Positions 49,941 to 60,000 of a stretch of DNA of 64,000 nucleotides are shown here, one piece after another. How positions within the stretch are numbered: the first letter of the stretch is position 1; every line of letters begins with the position of its first letter. This DNA is from JAVJST01 sp965229715 (lineage in GTDB: Bacteria > Pseudomonadota > Alphaproteobacteria > Rhodospirillales > Casp-alpha2): NCBI GenBank assembly GCA_965229715.1, contig CBDDJL010000004.1:744001-808000 (forward strand). Reading direction: 5' to 3'. Position numbers and translations under genes: made by a program. The notes under the pieces were generated by a model. It was not told the DNA's origin, ran no database searches, and saw nothing but the letters and a program-made list of their open reading frames with translations.

Positions 49941-49948
49941 GCACTCGA

Positions 49949-50485
49949 TCAGTTGATCTGTTGCGGATGGCTGATGTCCACGCCTTCTCCTGCATGAGTA
50001 TAGAGCGTGACGGATCCGTCCTTCATCCCCGAATGCACGGTCGGCCAGTTCTGCTTCGCCTTGGCGATGAGTTTGTCCTGCGCGGCGACAAAGCCGTCAC
50101 GGGTCTCGCGATCCCAATTGAGATAAAGCTTGCCGTCGATCACCGCCCAGCCGTTGACGAAATCGACCTCCGCGCCATAGCCCTCGGCGACCGCGTAGGA
50201 GCAGTAGCCGTTGTGTTGCGGCTCGTACCTGGCCGGATCGGCCTTGAACATCGCGGCGTGTTCGGCGGAGCCGAAACGCCAAGTCTTGCCCTTGTACTCG
50301 ACTGTGTGCGAAGCGCTCCCCGCCGCAGGCGCGCCCGTCGTGTGATAGGCGACGACATCGAAGCCGTCCATGGCCACGCCGTCGGGCAGCGCGTTCACAA
50401 GCTCTCCCGCCTGTACGGCGGTCATGCCCGCGACCAGCATCGCCGCGGCCAGAATGGGAGCATAGATTTTGTTGAGGACATTCAC
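49949..50485 (-). CDS. Secreted YHS domain protein
   Basis: A 178-residue protein with a signal peptide (KIYAPILAAAMLVAGMTAVQA) and one YHS domain (about 30-110). The YHS pattern is MDGFDVVAYHTTGAPAAGSA, HTVEYKGKTWRFGSAEHAAM, FKADPARYEPQHNGYCSYAV. YHS domains are often metal-linked; in exported proteins of this type the function is not established. The GTG start at 50485 follows AAGGAGA and gives the signal peptide directly; the longer frame adds an implausible N-terminus. Divergent from the LysR gene across 204 bases. Confidence 0.85.
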   Translation of the reverse strand: MNVLNKIYAPILAAAMLVAGMTAVQAGELVNALPDGVAMDGFDVVAYHTTGAPAAGSASHTVEYKGKTWRFGSAEHAAMFKADPARYEPQHNGYCSYAVAEGYGAEVDFVNGWAVIDGKLYLNWDRETRDGFVAAQDKLIAKAKQNWPTVHSGMKDGSVTLYTHAGEGVDISHPQQIN

Positions 50486-50620
50486 GGTTTGTCTCCTTCG
50501 ATCAGGTGGAGGGGAGCGCCAATGCCAAGCGGCCGCGCCCCATCGTTTCGATTTCACGCAACAGGATGACGCGCCGGCGATTGCAAAGGAAATGCCGTTT
50601 GCCACTGATATCGATAGCCG

Positions 50621-50634
50621 TTATCTATAGATAA
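50621..50634. promoter_or_regulatory. LysR-type operator palindrome
   Basis: A perfect 14-base palindrome, TTATCTATAGATAA, midway between the divergent YHS and LysR genes. Further copies of the CTAT/ATAG half-site lie around it (CGATAG upstream, ATCAATAG and TATAGAC downstream). The contained T-n11-A form suits a LysR regulator acting on the neighbouring YHS/SH3 operon and on itself. Confidence 0.6.
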
Positions 50635-50689
50635 TTCGCATTATCAATAGCATTAATTTATAGACAAAGACTATCGAAGGCCAACTGCA

Positions 50690-51568
50690 GTGGAGATGCA
50701 CCAAGTCCGCTACTTTCTTGCCCTGTGTCAGACCCTGAATTTCACGCGGGCGGCAGAGCAGTGCAACGTGACCCAACCGTCACTGACCCGTGCGATCAAG
50801 AAACTGGAGGACGAACTCGGGGGTCCGCTGTTTCGCCGCGAACGCAACCGGACGCACTGTACCGCGCTCGGTAACGTCATGCGCCCTCACCTGCAACGAA
50901 TGCTCGACGCCAGTCATGCGGCGACCGAACATGCCGAGCAATTCGCGACCATGGAGACGGCGCATCTCGACCTCGGCGTCATGTGCACGATCGGGCCTTC
51001 GCAGCTCGTCGGCGTACTGGGCGAGCTTAGCCAATCCGTTCCGCAACTGGATGTCCGCCTGCACGATGCCTCCGGGAGCCAACTTGTGGAGCGGTTGATG
51101 TCGGGCGAAATCGATATCGCCATCATCGGCATGCCGACGATCCCGCCGCGTTTCGATGCGCGAACGCTGTATCGGGAACGTTATGTCGTCGCGTTTCCGC
51201 GCGGACACCGGTTCGAGAGAATGAACGCGGTGCCGCTTCGGGAACTGAATGGCGAAAACTATCTGTCCCGTATCAATTGCGAATACGACGATTATCTGGA
51301 CCGGCATGCGGTAAAGCAGCTGCCGACGCTCAACGTGCGCTATGAGAGCGAGCGCGAGTTATGGATCCAGGCGCTGATCGCCGCCGGGATGGGATGTTCG
51401 ATCATGCCGGAGTATCTGGCGCAACACGCGGATGTCGCGAAACGCATGTTGATCGAGCCCGACGTCAGCCGCGACATCCAGCTCGTCACCGTGGCGGGGC
51501 GGCGCTATGCACCGCCGGTCGAGGCCTTCATCCGGTTGATTCGCCAATACAACTGGTCGGGCCGATAG
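50690..51568 (+). CDS. LysR family transcriptional regulator
   Basis: The 292-residue protein has the LysR winged helix at 1-60 (MHQVRYFLALCQTLNFTRAA, EQCNVTQPSLTRAIKKLEDE) and a type 2 periplasmic-binding-like effector domain (about 88-290). The GTG at 50690 gives the common MEMHQVRYF start; an ATG two codons later is equally possible. It is divergent from the YHS/SH3-like operon, and the operator-like palindrome between them makes that operon the likely target. It ends four bases from the convergent enolase-superfamily gene. Effector unknown. Confidence 0.9.
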   Translation: MEMHQVRYFLALCQTLNFTRAAEQCNVTQPSLTRAIKKLEDELGGPLFRRERNRTHCTALGNVMRPHLQRMLDASHAATEHAEQFATMETAHLDLGVMCTIGPSQLVGVLGELSQSVPQLDVRLHDASGSQLVERLMSGEIDIAIIGMPTIPPRFDARTLYRERYVVAFPRGHRFERMNAVPLRELNGENYLSRINCEYDDYLDRHAVKQLPTLNVRYESERELWIQALIAAGMGCSIMPEYLAQHADVAKRMLIEPDVSRDIQLVTVAGRRYAPPVEAFIRLIRQYNWSGR

Positions 51569-51572
51569 CCAC

Positions 51573-52673
51573 TTAACAATATTCCGCCGCCGGCGCGCCG
51601 AGCCTTTCGACAGCGCCTTCGATCCCCAAACCGACCCCTGCAGGCGGCGCAATACGGCAGGCCGGCACGTGGCGCACACCGCCGAGGTCCGGCTCGATGA
51701 TCAATGGCTCGCGCAGATCGCAACCGGCAACCAACAGACCGGGCGGCGCGCCGACCGCCAGATGCAGGATCGCGGCGCTGGCGACGTCGCCGCACCACGG
51801 CCCGTCGATCCGCATGGAAACACCGTTTGCGGCGCACAAGTCGCGGATCTCGCGGGCGACCGACAACCCACCGAGGAACGCCGGCTTGATGCACAGGGAA
51901 TGCACCAGACCGTCGGCAGCGGCGCGGCGCGCGACCGCTGCCGTCGAGGCGCATTGGTCGACCTGCACAGGCCGGCCGCTCCGCGCCATGACAGCGAGGT
52001 TCTCGTCGTAATCCGGGCACGGCTCCTCCCAGACGATACGGGGATCATCGAATGCGGCGATGGTTTCGCAGGCGCGGCCGACGGACCAGCCGCCGTTAGC
52101 GTCGGCAAGCACCGTCTGATCGGGCCCCATGGCTTCGAGGGCCGCACCGAGCAGCGCGATATCGTCGTCGAACCCGCCGACGCCGAGCTTGAGCTGGAAG
52201 ACCGCACGGTCGCGACCGCCCTCGCGGACGCGGTCTCGCACGCGGTCCGGTGTTTTTTCGGAGATCGAGAAGTAGTCGGGGACATCCGGGGTATGGACGC
52301 CGCCGAGTGCGTCCGCCACGGATCGGCCGGCGGCGCGGGCGTCGAGATCAAAATATGCGGTCTCGATGCCGAATGCCGGGCCGGCTCCGGGCTTGCCGAG
52401 CGCCCGGAGATCATCGGCCGATTCAAGGAGGGCGCTTTCCGGGCGCCCGATCAGCCCCGCGAGATCGTTCGCCTCCCGCATCAGAGCCCGGGCGCGGTCG
52501 CCGGCGGGGATGGAGGGCGCAAACACGCCCTCGCCGACCCCCGTGCGGCCGTCGGCCGTCGTCACGGCGTACAAGCGACCGTCCGCAGCGGTCTGCACCA
52601 CGTGAGACATGGCGTAGGGTCCGTCGCGGAATGGGAACGCCAAATTCCAGACGGCAATGCGACTAATGGTCAT
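51573..52673 (-). CDS. Enolase superfamily enzyme, muconate-lactonising subgroup
   Basis: A 366-residue protein with an N-terminal capping domain and a TIM barrel. Metal ligands are Asp in LADANGGWS, Glu in WEEPCPDYDEN and Asp in VQVDQCAS. The second-strand motif reads QLKLG, keeping the second Lys of the usual KxK, and the opposite acid/base Lys is in SLCIKPAFLGG. This fits the MLE subgroup, which includes amino-acid racemases, cycloisomerases and hydroxyproline (betaine) epimerases; no specific reaction can be assigned. ATG at 52673 immediately follows the LuxR-type gene stop, and 52682 is an alternative. Confidence 0.88.
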   Translation of the reverse strand: MTISRIAVWNLAFPFRDGPYAMSHVVQTAADGRLYAVTTADGRTGVGEGVFAPSIPAGDRARALMREANDLAGLIGRPESALLESADDLRALGKPGAGPAFGIETAYFDLDARAAGRSVADALGGVHTPDVPDYFSISEKTPDRVRDRVREGGRDRAVFQLKLGVGGFDDDIALLGAALEAMGPDQTVLADANGGWSVGRACETIAAFDDPRIVWEEPCPDYDENLAVMARSGRPVQVDQCASTAAVARRAAADGLVHSLCIKPAFLGGLSVAREIRDLCAANGVSMRIDGPWCGDVASAAILHLAVGAPPGLLVAGCDLREPLIIEPDLGGVRHVPACRIAPPAGVGLGIEGAVERLGAPAAEYC

Positions 52674-52674
52674 G

Positions 52675-53493
52675 TCAGCCATCCGCCATCCCGGCGAGGT
52701 GATCGAGGAACATCCTGAACAGATCTCGCTCGCCGGCGATGCCGAGCTTCTTGTAAAGCCGGCCCCGGTGGTTCTTGACCGACCCGATCTCGATCCCGAG
52801 GTCTTCCGAGATTTCGGCATTCGATTTGCCGGCCAGGGATAACGCAACGATCTCGCGTTCCCGCGGCGTCATCTGACAGTGATCGCCGTCGAGGAAGGTC
52901 TCGACCGCAACCTCGAGCGAGACGGGCCCCGGCGGCGGCGAGGCATCAACTTCAAGCTCCGGGCCCCCTGCCGAGCGCCGTTCGCGGCGGCGCTGACCGT
53001 GAGCCGCGCAGAGACCACGAACCAGTGGGTGGACGCTTTCCATGGCGTCGATTTCGACGGCGTCGAATACCCGGTCCAGGGTTTCCCAGAACAACCCGAC
53101 GGCGGTGCCGTCCGATGCCGGCAGCAAAATACCGATCTCGTCGCGCCATTTGGCTGTCGGCGCAAAAATCATAATGTACGGATTGGCGTCGTGTAGCCGC
53201 AGGTCACGATCCAACACCATCAGACCGACATCCTCGTTCTTGCGGAACGCGGCATAGTACGGGTCGACGCGGTAATAGCCGCGAAGATACAGGTCGATGA
53301 CCTCCGGGTCGGCGCCTTCCTCGAACAGATAGACCGGGGGCGCGGTCATGGAATACCGCGCCACGGCGCGGCAATCCCAATTGACGAGCGAGCTCAAGGC
53401 GTCGAGCAGACGGCGGTAGAAGTCATCCTCGCCGATCGCCCGCGCCGCATCGCCAAGGCCCGTCAACGCTTGCTTTATGTCGGTATCCGTCAT
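52675..53493 (-). CDS. LuxR-type helix-turn-helix transcriptional regulator
   Basis: A 272-residue regulator. An N-terminal alpha/beta sensor region (about 20-165) contains NWDCRAVARYSMTAPPVYLF and YYRVDPYYAAFRKNEDVG, and a C-terminal LuxR/GerE HTH has MTPREREIVALSLAGKSNAE, ISEDLGIEIGSVKNHRGRLY and KKLGIAGERDLF. The sensor part does not match the acyl-homoserine-lactone domain well. The gene is immediately upstream of and probably cotranscribed with the enolase-superfamily gene, and is divergent from gdhA over 170 bases, so either could be its target. Confidence 0.85.
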   Translation of the reverse strand: MTDTDIKQALTGLGDAARAIGEDDFYRRLLDALSSLVNWDCRAVARYSMTAPPVYLFEEGADPEVIDLYLRGYYRVDPYYAAFRKNEDVGLMVLDRDLRLHDANPYIMIFAPTAKWRDEIGILLPASDGTAVGLFWETLDRVFDAVEIDAMESVHPLVRGLCAAHGQRRRERRSAGGPELEVDASPPPGPVSLEVAVETFLDGDHCQMTPREREIVALSLAGKSNAEISEDLGIEIGSVKNHRGRLYKKLGIAGERDLFRMFLDHLAGMADG

Positions 53494-53663
53494 CCCGTGA
53501 AGGTGCGCCGAACCGTGAACGAAACGCAATGTTCATTTTGCCGGCAGGTCGGTTTTCAACGAATCGTCTTTGGGAGAACGCGGTATCGGCCTATCCTGTC
53601 CGGGGGAAGAACAAAGCTACGTCATACGTGGCGATGAAAACAACAATAGTGGGAGGGGGAACA

Positions 53664-55022
53664 ATGGCCGTTTCCGATCATGTCGATCTCGAGACGTTCG
53701 TCGCCGGCGTCGAAAAACGTAACCCGGGGCAGCCCGAATTCGTACAGGCGGTACAGGAAGTCGCGCGCGACATCTTCGATTTCATCGAGGACAAGGAAGA
53801 ATACCACGAGTATCAAATTCTGCGCCGCATCGCTGAGCCGGATCGTGTCGTCAGCTTCCGCGTCTGCTGGGAGGACGACGACAACAACATTCGCGTGCAG
53901 CGTGGCTGGCGTGTGCAGAACAACAACGCGATCGGACCCTACAAGGGCGGCATCCGATTCCATCCCAGCGTGACCGAGAGCGTGCTGAAATTCCTAGCCT
54001 TCGAGCAAACCTTCAAGAACAGCCTGACGGGCCTGCCCATGGGCGGCGGCAAGGGCGGCGCCAACTTCAATCCGAAAGGGAAATCCGACCATGAAGTGAT
54101 GCGCTTCTGCCAGTCGTTCATGACCGAGCTCTACCGTCACGTCGGCGCGGATACCGACGTCCCTGCGGGCGATATCGGCGTTGGCGGGCGCGAGATCGCC
54201 TACATGTTCGGTCAGTACAAGCGGATCACCAACCAGTTCACGGGTGTCCTAACGGGCAAAGGGCTGGAGTTCGGCGGCAGTCTCGTGCGCACCGAAGCCA
54301 CGGGATACGGCGCGATATATTTTCTGCAGTCGATGCTCGAACATCAGGGAGACTCCGTCGAAGGGAAGACCTGCGTCATCTCCGGGTCGGGCAACGTCGC
54401 CACCCATGCGGCAGAAAAGATCAACCAGCTCGGCGGCACGGTGCTGACGCTCTCGGATTCACAGGGTTTCGTTCACGACCCGGACGGCATCGATATGGAG
54501 AAAGTTCAGTGGGTCAAGGAGCATAAGACCCGACGCCGCGGCCGCATAAGCGAGTACGCCGAGCATTTCAAGAACGCGACGTTCCACGAAGGCAAACGGC
54601 CGTGGGGCGTCGCCTGCGATCTGGTTGCGCCGTGCGCAACGCAGAACGAGTTGACCGGCGACGATGCGAGGACGCTGGTCGAGAACGGCGCTATCGCCGT
54701 GACCGAGGGCGCCAACATGCCAACCGACCTGGAAGGCGTCGACGTGTTCAAGCATGCGCGCATTCTGTTCGCGCCGGGCAAGGCGGCGAATGCCGGCGGC
54801 GTGGCCATGTCGGGGCTGGAAATGAGTCAGAATTCCGCGCGCATCGCCTGGACCGAGGCCGATCTGCAGGAGCGGTTGAAGGACCTGATGAAAGGCATCC
54901 ACGACCGTTGCGTCGAGTTCGGCGCCGATCCGGAAACGCGTTACGTCGACTATGTGAAGGGGGCCAACATCGCCGGCTTCAAGAAAGTTGCCGATGCGAT
55001 GCTGGCCTACGGCGTCGTCTAG
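53664..55022 (+). CDS. gdhA: NADP-type glutamate dehydrogenase
   Basis: The 452-residue hexameric-type enzyme shows the substrate site GIRFHPSVTESVLKFLAFEQ and LPMGGGKGGANFNPKG with catalytic Lys130, the DIGVGGREIAYMFGQY segment, and the Rossmann motif VISGSGNVATHAAEKINQLG. GVLTGKGLEFGGSLVRTEAT is typical of the NADP-dependent GdhA group. It converts 2-oxoglutarate and ammonium to glutamate. The ATG at 53664 follows GGGAGGGGG. Next to aminotransferase and LuxR-enolase genes it could handle nitrogen from amine breakdown. Confidence 0.95.
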   Translation: MAVSDHVDLETFVAGVEKRNPGQPEFVQAVQEVARDIFDFIEDKEEYHEYQILRRIAEPDRVVSFRVCWEDDDNNIRVQRGWRVQNNNAIGPYKGGIRFHPSVTESVLKFLAFEQTFKNSLTGLPMGGGKGGANFNPKGKSDHEVMRFCQSFMTELYRHVGADTDVPAGDIGVGGREIAYMFGQYKRITNQFTGVLTGKGLEFGGSLVRTEATGYGAIYFLQSMLEHQGDSVEGKTCVISGSGNVATHAAEKINQLGGTVLTLSDSQGFVHDPDGIDMEKVQWVKEHKTRRRGRISEYAEHFKNATFHEGKRPWGVACDLVAPCATQNELTGDDARTLVENGAIAVTEGANMPTDLEGVDVFKHARILFAPGKAANAGGVAMSGLEMSQNSARIAWTEADLQERLKDLMKGIHDRCVEFGADPETRYVDYVKGANIAGFKKVADAMLAYGVV

Positions 55023-55178
55023 AGCATGTGAATTGGCTCCACGTCTTCAGAATTGATGGAGCACGGCACATGCAACACAACGTTCACGCCTGCGTCACGT
55101 ACTGGAAACCTTGCATGGCCAGGTTTCGCTTGAGTTCGGTCATCACGCGCCGATCACGGCGCCAAGGGAGACGAAGCC

Positions 55179-55388
55179 ATGCGATACCGCGTTCGGTACG
55201 ATTCCAAGATCGGCAAATACGCCGTCATTGACGGCACCCTCGCCAACCAGCCCATTGGCCTGCATGGCGATTGCGACACCGCGTTTTCCCATGCCGAGGC
55301 CGAAGAAGATCTATGGCAACGCTACGGCAACGCCCGCCGGGCGGCGGACATGTACGAACGCCAACGCACCGCGCGCTGGGTCGCCTGA
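55179..55388 (+). CDS. Small hypothetical protein of 69 residues
   Basis: A 69-residue basic and acidic mixed protein with an AAGGGAG ribosome site eight bases before the ATG. The sequence MRYRVRYDSKIGKYAVIDGT, then GLHGDCDTAFSHAEAEEDLW and a helical end, looks like a short beta-hairpin plus helices. I do not recognise a family. It lies 156 bases after gdhA and is convergent with the class III aminotransferase gene. Confidence 0.6.
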   Translation: MRYRVRYDSKIGKYAVIDGTLANQPIGLHGDCDTAFSHAEAEEDLWQRYGNARRAADMYERQRTARWVA

Positions 55389-55472
55389 ACATACACGGGC
55401 TTCAACGCCCCAAAGTGAAGAGCGTGTGATCCTGAAGAGCCGTTCGCACGCTAACTCGCGGACGGAACGGGC

Positions 55473-56882
55473 TCAGCCCTTCCAGTAACCGTCCTTCTTC
55501 AGGCTGTCCTGGACCTCGTCGATCGCGACCTTCAGGGTTTCGACCATGAAGTCGATCTGTTCCTTCGACAGCACCAGCGGCGGCGACAGGACGTTGAGGT
55601 GCGCGATCGGACGCACCAGGACGCCGCGTTTCTCGCACGCATCGGCAATCCGGTCGCCGACATGGGCCTCGTCGGGCAAAAGCTCCTTGGTTTCCTTGTC
55701 GGCGACATTCTCGACGCACATCATGAAACACTTGCCGCGCACGTCGCCGACGATGGGAAACTCGCGCAGCTCGTCGAGGCGTTCTTCGAGATACGGCCCC
55801 ATTTCGAGGACGTGACCGCAAATATTCTCGCGCTCCATGATCTCGATATTCTTGAGGCCGGCAGCAGCGCAAACCGGATGGCCTGAATAGGTGAAGCCAT
55901 GCGTGAACATGCCGCCATCGCATTGCGGCTCGGAAAACACGTCGTACATCTTGTCCGAGAAGATTGTCGCCGAAAGCGGCGCGTAGGCCGAAGAGATCCC
56001 CTTCGCCGACGTGATGATATCGGGCACCATGCCGAAGACGTCTTCGGAGGCGAAGAAGTGACCGAGACGGCCGAACGCGGTCACGACCTCGTCGGCGACA
56101 TAGATGATGTCGTGCTCGCGGCACACCTCAAGGAATCGCTTGTGATAGCCCTCGGGCGGCACCACGACGCCGCCCGCGCCCATGATCGGCTCGGCGAAAA
56201 ACGCGGCGACATTGTCGGGGCCGATCTCGTGGATCTTGTCCTCGAACTCCTTGACCAGATGATCGAGCCACTCGTCCTCGCTCATGCCTTCGGGGGCACG
56301 GTAGTAGTTCGGGTTCGAAACCCGGTGGACGAGGTCCTTGGCAAGATCGAAGCCCTGGTGGTCGAAGGCGACGCCGGTCAGGGTCATCGCCAGGTAGGTC
56401 GATCCGTGATAGCCGTCATGCCGGGTGATGATCTGTTTCTTGTTCTTCTTGCCCAGCATGTTGAAGTAGAAGTGAATCGTCCGGACGGCCGTGTCGTTGG
56501 CCATCGAACCGCCGGTCCCCAGCATCACGTGGTTCAGATCGCCCGGCGCCAGTTCCGCCAGCTTCGCCGACAACTCCGCCGCAGGGATGGATGTGTGCGG
56601 TCCGAAGGACGAATAGTAGACCATGTTACGGGCCTGATCGGCCATTGCCTGGGCGATCTCGTCACGGCCGTAACCGACGTTGACGCACCACAGTCCGCCG
56701 ATACCGTCGAGGTACTTGTTGCCTTCGGAATCATAGATGTACGAACCCTCGGACTCCGCGACGACCATCGATCCTTTCTCCTTGAAAGTGGAGAAATCGG
56801 TCCACGGATGGATGTGGTGATCCTTGTCCTTTTGCCAGATGGCCTTTGTGTCGTAATTGAAGTTGCGCGCTTTCTGTTCCAT
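55473..56882 (-). CDS. Class III PLP-dependent aminotransferase
   Basis: A 469-residue aminotransferase, fold type I class III. It has GIGGLWCVNVGYG, a PLP-phosphate segment GTGGSMANDTAVRTIHFYF, Asp264 in DEVVTAFGRLG, and the Schiff-base Lys294 in SAKGISSAYAPLSA. The long form with HIHPWTDFSTFKEKGSMVVA at the N-terminus resembles omega-amino acid, putrescine or taurine aminotransferases that use pyruvate. The ATG at 56882 follows AGGGAGAG; 23 further in-frame residues upstream are unconserved. It stands alone, between gdhA and a hybrid kinase. Confidence 0.92.
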   Translation of the reverse strand: MEQKARNFNYDTKAIWQKDKDHHIHPWTDFSTFKEKGSMVVAESEGSYIYDSEGNKYLDGIGGLWCVNVGYGRDEIAQAMADQARNMVYYSSFGPHTSIPAAELSAKLAELAPGDLNHVMLGTGGSMANDTAVRTIHFYFNMLGKKNKKQIITRHDGYHGSTYLAMTLTGVAFDHQGFDLAKDLVHRVSNPNYYRAPEGMSEDEWLDHLVKEFEDKIHEIGPDNVAAFFAEPIMGAGGVVVPPEGYHKRFLEVCREHDIIYVADEVVTAFGRLGHFFASEDVFGMVPDIITSAKGISSAYAPLSATIFSDKMYDVFSEPQCDGGMFTHGFTYSGHPVCAAAGLKNIEIMERENICGHVLEMGPYLEERLDELREFPIVGDVRGKCFMMCVENVADKETKELLPDEAHVGDRIADACEKRGVLVRPIAHLNVLSPPLVLSKEQIDFMVETLKVAIDEVQDSLKKDGYWKG

Positions 56883-57000
56883 GAAGCTCTCCCTGAAGAC
56901 GAACCGCGGTTGTTGTCGGACAGTGCACCGCGCCGGGCGCGCAAAGTCCATATCCCACTTGTGTCGGATGAGAATCCCGCGGAAACCGGCGGGATACCGA

Positions 57001-60000
57001 TCAGTTCGTACCGTAATCCTGTTCGATCGACGTCAGGGTCGAGGTCAGCACCTGCTCAAAGCTGACCGTCAACCGGTTGATCGTGTCCCGGTCCCTGGAC
57101 TCGCGCAACGCCTCATCGAGGCTACGCGAAATATTGAACAACCGTTCGGCGCCGAGCGACCCCGAGGTCCCCTTGATGGTATGTGCAAGGCTCTTCGCTT
57201 CCTTGTAATCGCCGACCTCGACGAGTTCGCGAATACGGTCGGCGGAATCGCCGTACCGCTCACTGAAATCGCGCAACATCTGTTCGAGGAACCCCTCGGA
57301 GAGATTCTTCAACGACGTCACCCGGGCTGGGTCGAACAATGGCACCGTGGACACGTCATCCGGCACTTCCCTGGCGTAGACATCGTCCTCCGGCGGCGGC
57401 GGACCGACATCCTGAGGTTCGACCTCGGCCCGGTCGGCGCCGACCCAACTGTTCATCGTGTCGATGAGCTGATTGAGGCTGACCGGTTTGGAGATGTGGC
57501 CGTCCATCCCTGCAGCGAAGCAACGGTCACGCTCTTCGCCGAGCGCGTGCGCCGTCAATGCGACAATCGGCAATTGATCGAAACGATGATCGCTGCGGAT
57601 CGTTTCGGTCGCGGTAATGCCGTCCATACGGGGCATCTGAATATCCATCAGCACCAGGTCGAAATAATCGGCAGGCTTCTCCTTGAGCATCTCGACGGCG
57701 TCAATCCCGTCGCCGGCAAACTCCGACGTTACGCCGACCTCAGCCAGCAATTCGGACGCGACTTGCTGATTGATCGAATTGTCGTCGACGATGAGCACGT
57801 GGGCATTTTCGGCGTGGGCCATCAGGCCGTCGCCAATCGATTCGTTGACTTGACGGCTAGCTGCCCGTTCGACACTGCGAAGTTTTCTCGCAATCTGCGC
57901 ATCGCCTCGATGACGCGCCACCATCGACCGCATGACCTGATCGATCAGGTTCGACGTGTTGACCGGCTTTTCCAGGAATCCGTCAATCGGCAACCCTTGC
58001 GCATTCTCCCGAACGGTCGATCCGTCATACGCGGTGATCATGATAATGATCGGCAACGAACGGCCGCCGAGCGCATTGACGATACGGCGAACGGCTTCGA
58101 TGCCGTCGATCTCCGGCATCTGCCAATCGATCAGAAGCAAGGAAAACGGCGTGTCGGTATCCGCTGCCGACAGCACGGCGGCGATCCCCTCGGATGCCTT
58201 GCCGGTCGACGTCACCGGAAATCCGAGAGCCGAGAGCTCTTCCGTCATCACGATTCTTGCCGCCTCGCTGTCGTCAACGACCAAAATGGGGAACGCCGCC
58301 GGCTCGATTTCACCGGGCAGCGGTACGCGATCGACTGACAGATCCACCGGAGTCGAGACGGTAACGGTAAATCGGAATATCGACCCCTCGCCCAACTTGC
58401 TTTCGGCCGATATCGATCCCCCCATCGCCTCTACCAGATTTTGACAGATCGCCAGCCCCAGACCCGCACCGCCGTGCTGACGCGTCGACGACGTATCGGC
58501 TTGCGCGAAGGCCTCGAACAATGCGTCGAGTTGCTCCGGCGCGATCCCGATGCCGGTGTCACGGATGGCGAACCGCAACACCGATTTACGGCCCTCGATC
58601 GCCTCGGACTCGGCTTCAACCACGACCGATCCCTCGCCGGTAAACTTGATCGCATTGCTCACCAGATTCGAGAGCACCTGTCCCAGCCGGTTCTCGTCGC
58701 CGACGACGATGCTCGGCAAATCACGGGACACACGGAAAACCAGATCCAGGCCCTTTTCCTCGGCATTGACGGCGGCGACCGTGGCGACCTGTTCGATAAG
58801 CTCGGCCACGTCGAACGGCGTTTCGACGATCTCCATCCGACCGGCATCGATGCGGGCAAAATCAAGCATGTCGTTGACCAGATCGAGCAACCGCCGCCCG
58901 GCATTGTGCAGTTTCGTGATGTAGTCCCATTGCTGGTCGGTCAGCGGGGTTTTCTGCACGAGGCCGCTGAGCCCGATGATCGCATTGATGGGCGTGCGAA
59001 CCTCATGGCTGATGTTGGCGAGAAACTCCGATTTTGTATTCGAGGCCCGCTCCGCAGCCTGACGGGCCTCGATAAGGCCTTGTTCGTAATCGCGGCGCAG
59101 CGTTGCATCGCGGATCAGCAGCGTGATCAGGACATCGTCGTCGTCGCCGGTAATGCTGGCACTGACGTCAACCGGCAGCTGCCTCCCGTCGCGCCGCTTG
59201 ACCCATGTTTCGCGCCCGATAACCACAGGCATGGCGGTAGCGTCGACAAGACCGGCGAGACCGCCGTTGGCGTCGGCGCCGAGATCCTTTGACGAGAGAT
59301 CGTCCGCATTCATGCCGGTGACGCCGTCGGCCGGATAACCGAACAACCGGTCGGCCGCCTCGTTGGCACGCACGACCTTACCGGTGGAATCGATAACAAT
59401 CATGGCCTCGGGGCTGGCATCGATAATGGCCTCGACGCGCCGTGCCGCCATTTTCGCTCTTTGGTTTGCCGCCGTGGTGTCTTGCAGGAAGCGAATCATC
59501 AGCCAGGCGATACCGGCAATCAGCGGCAGGATGAGGACGCCGGCGGCCGCCAGCATAGCGGCCCGGTCCAGACGCTCGCGGGTGTCCCGTTGCACACGCA
59601 GCATGTTCTCATGGATGTGCCGCGATAACTCTCGCAGGGCATCCAGCGCCGGTTCGTCCTCGACCGCCACGAGGTTGTCGATTTCATTGGACGAATAACC
59701 CTCGCTGAACGCATCGTCGGCCATCACGATACGAACGCGGTAAGCGCTGATGACAAACCGCAAACGCTCAAGCAAACCGGGATAGAGATCTTCCAATCCA
59801 CCGGCTGCGAGGGCTTCCAGTTCTGTCTCCGCGCGTGCGAGATCTTCCTCGGCGCGGTCGAGGGCGGCGAGATCGCCCTGCAGGATGAACGTCTTGAAAT
59901 TGTCGATGAAACCGCCGTATCCGAATGCATTCTGCAGCCGAAACAGTTGCTCGTCGCGAATTTGCGTGACGACCGCATGCTCGTGCCACTGCTTCTCGAG

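Noticed and set aside
56974..56995. 7-base stem hairpin after the hybrid kinase as a terminator
   Set aside because: The stem is short and no T run follows on the minus strand.
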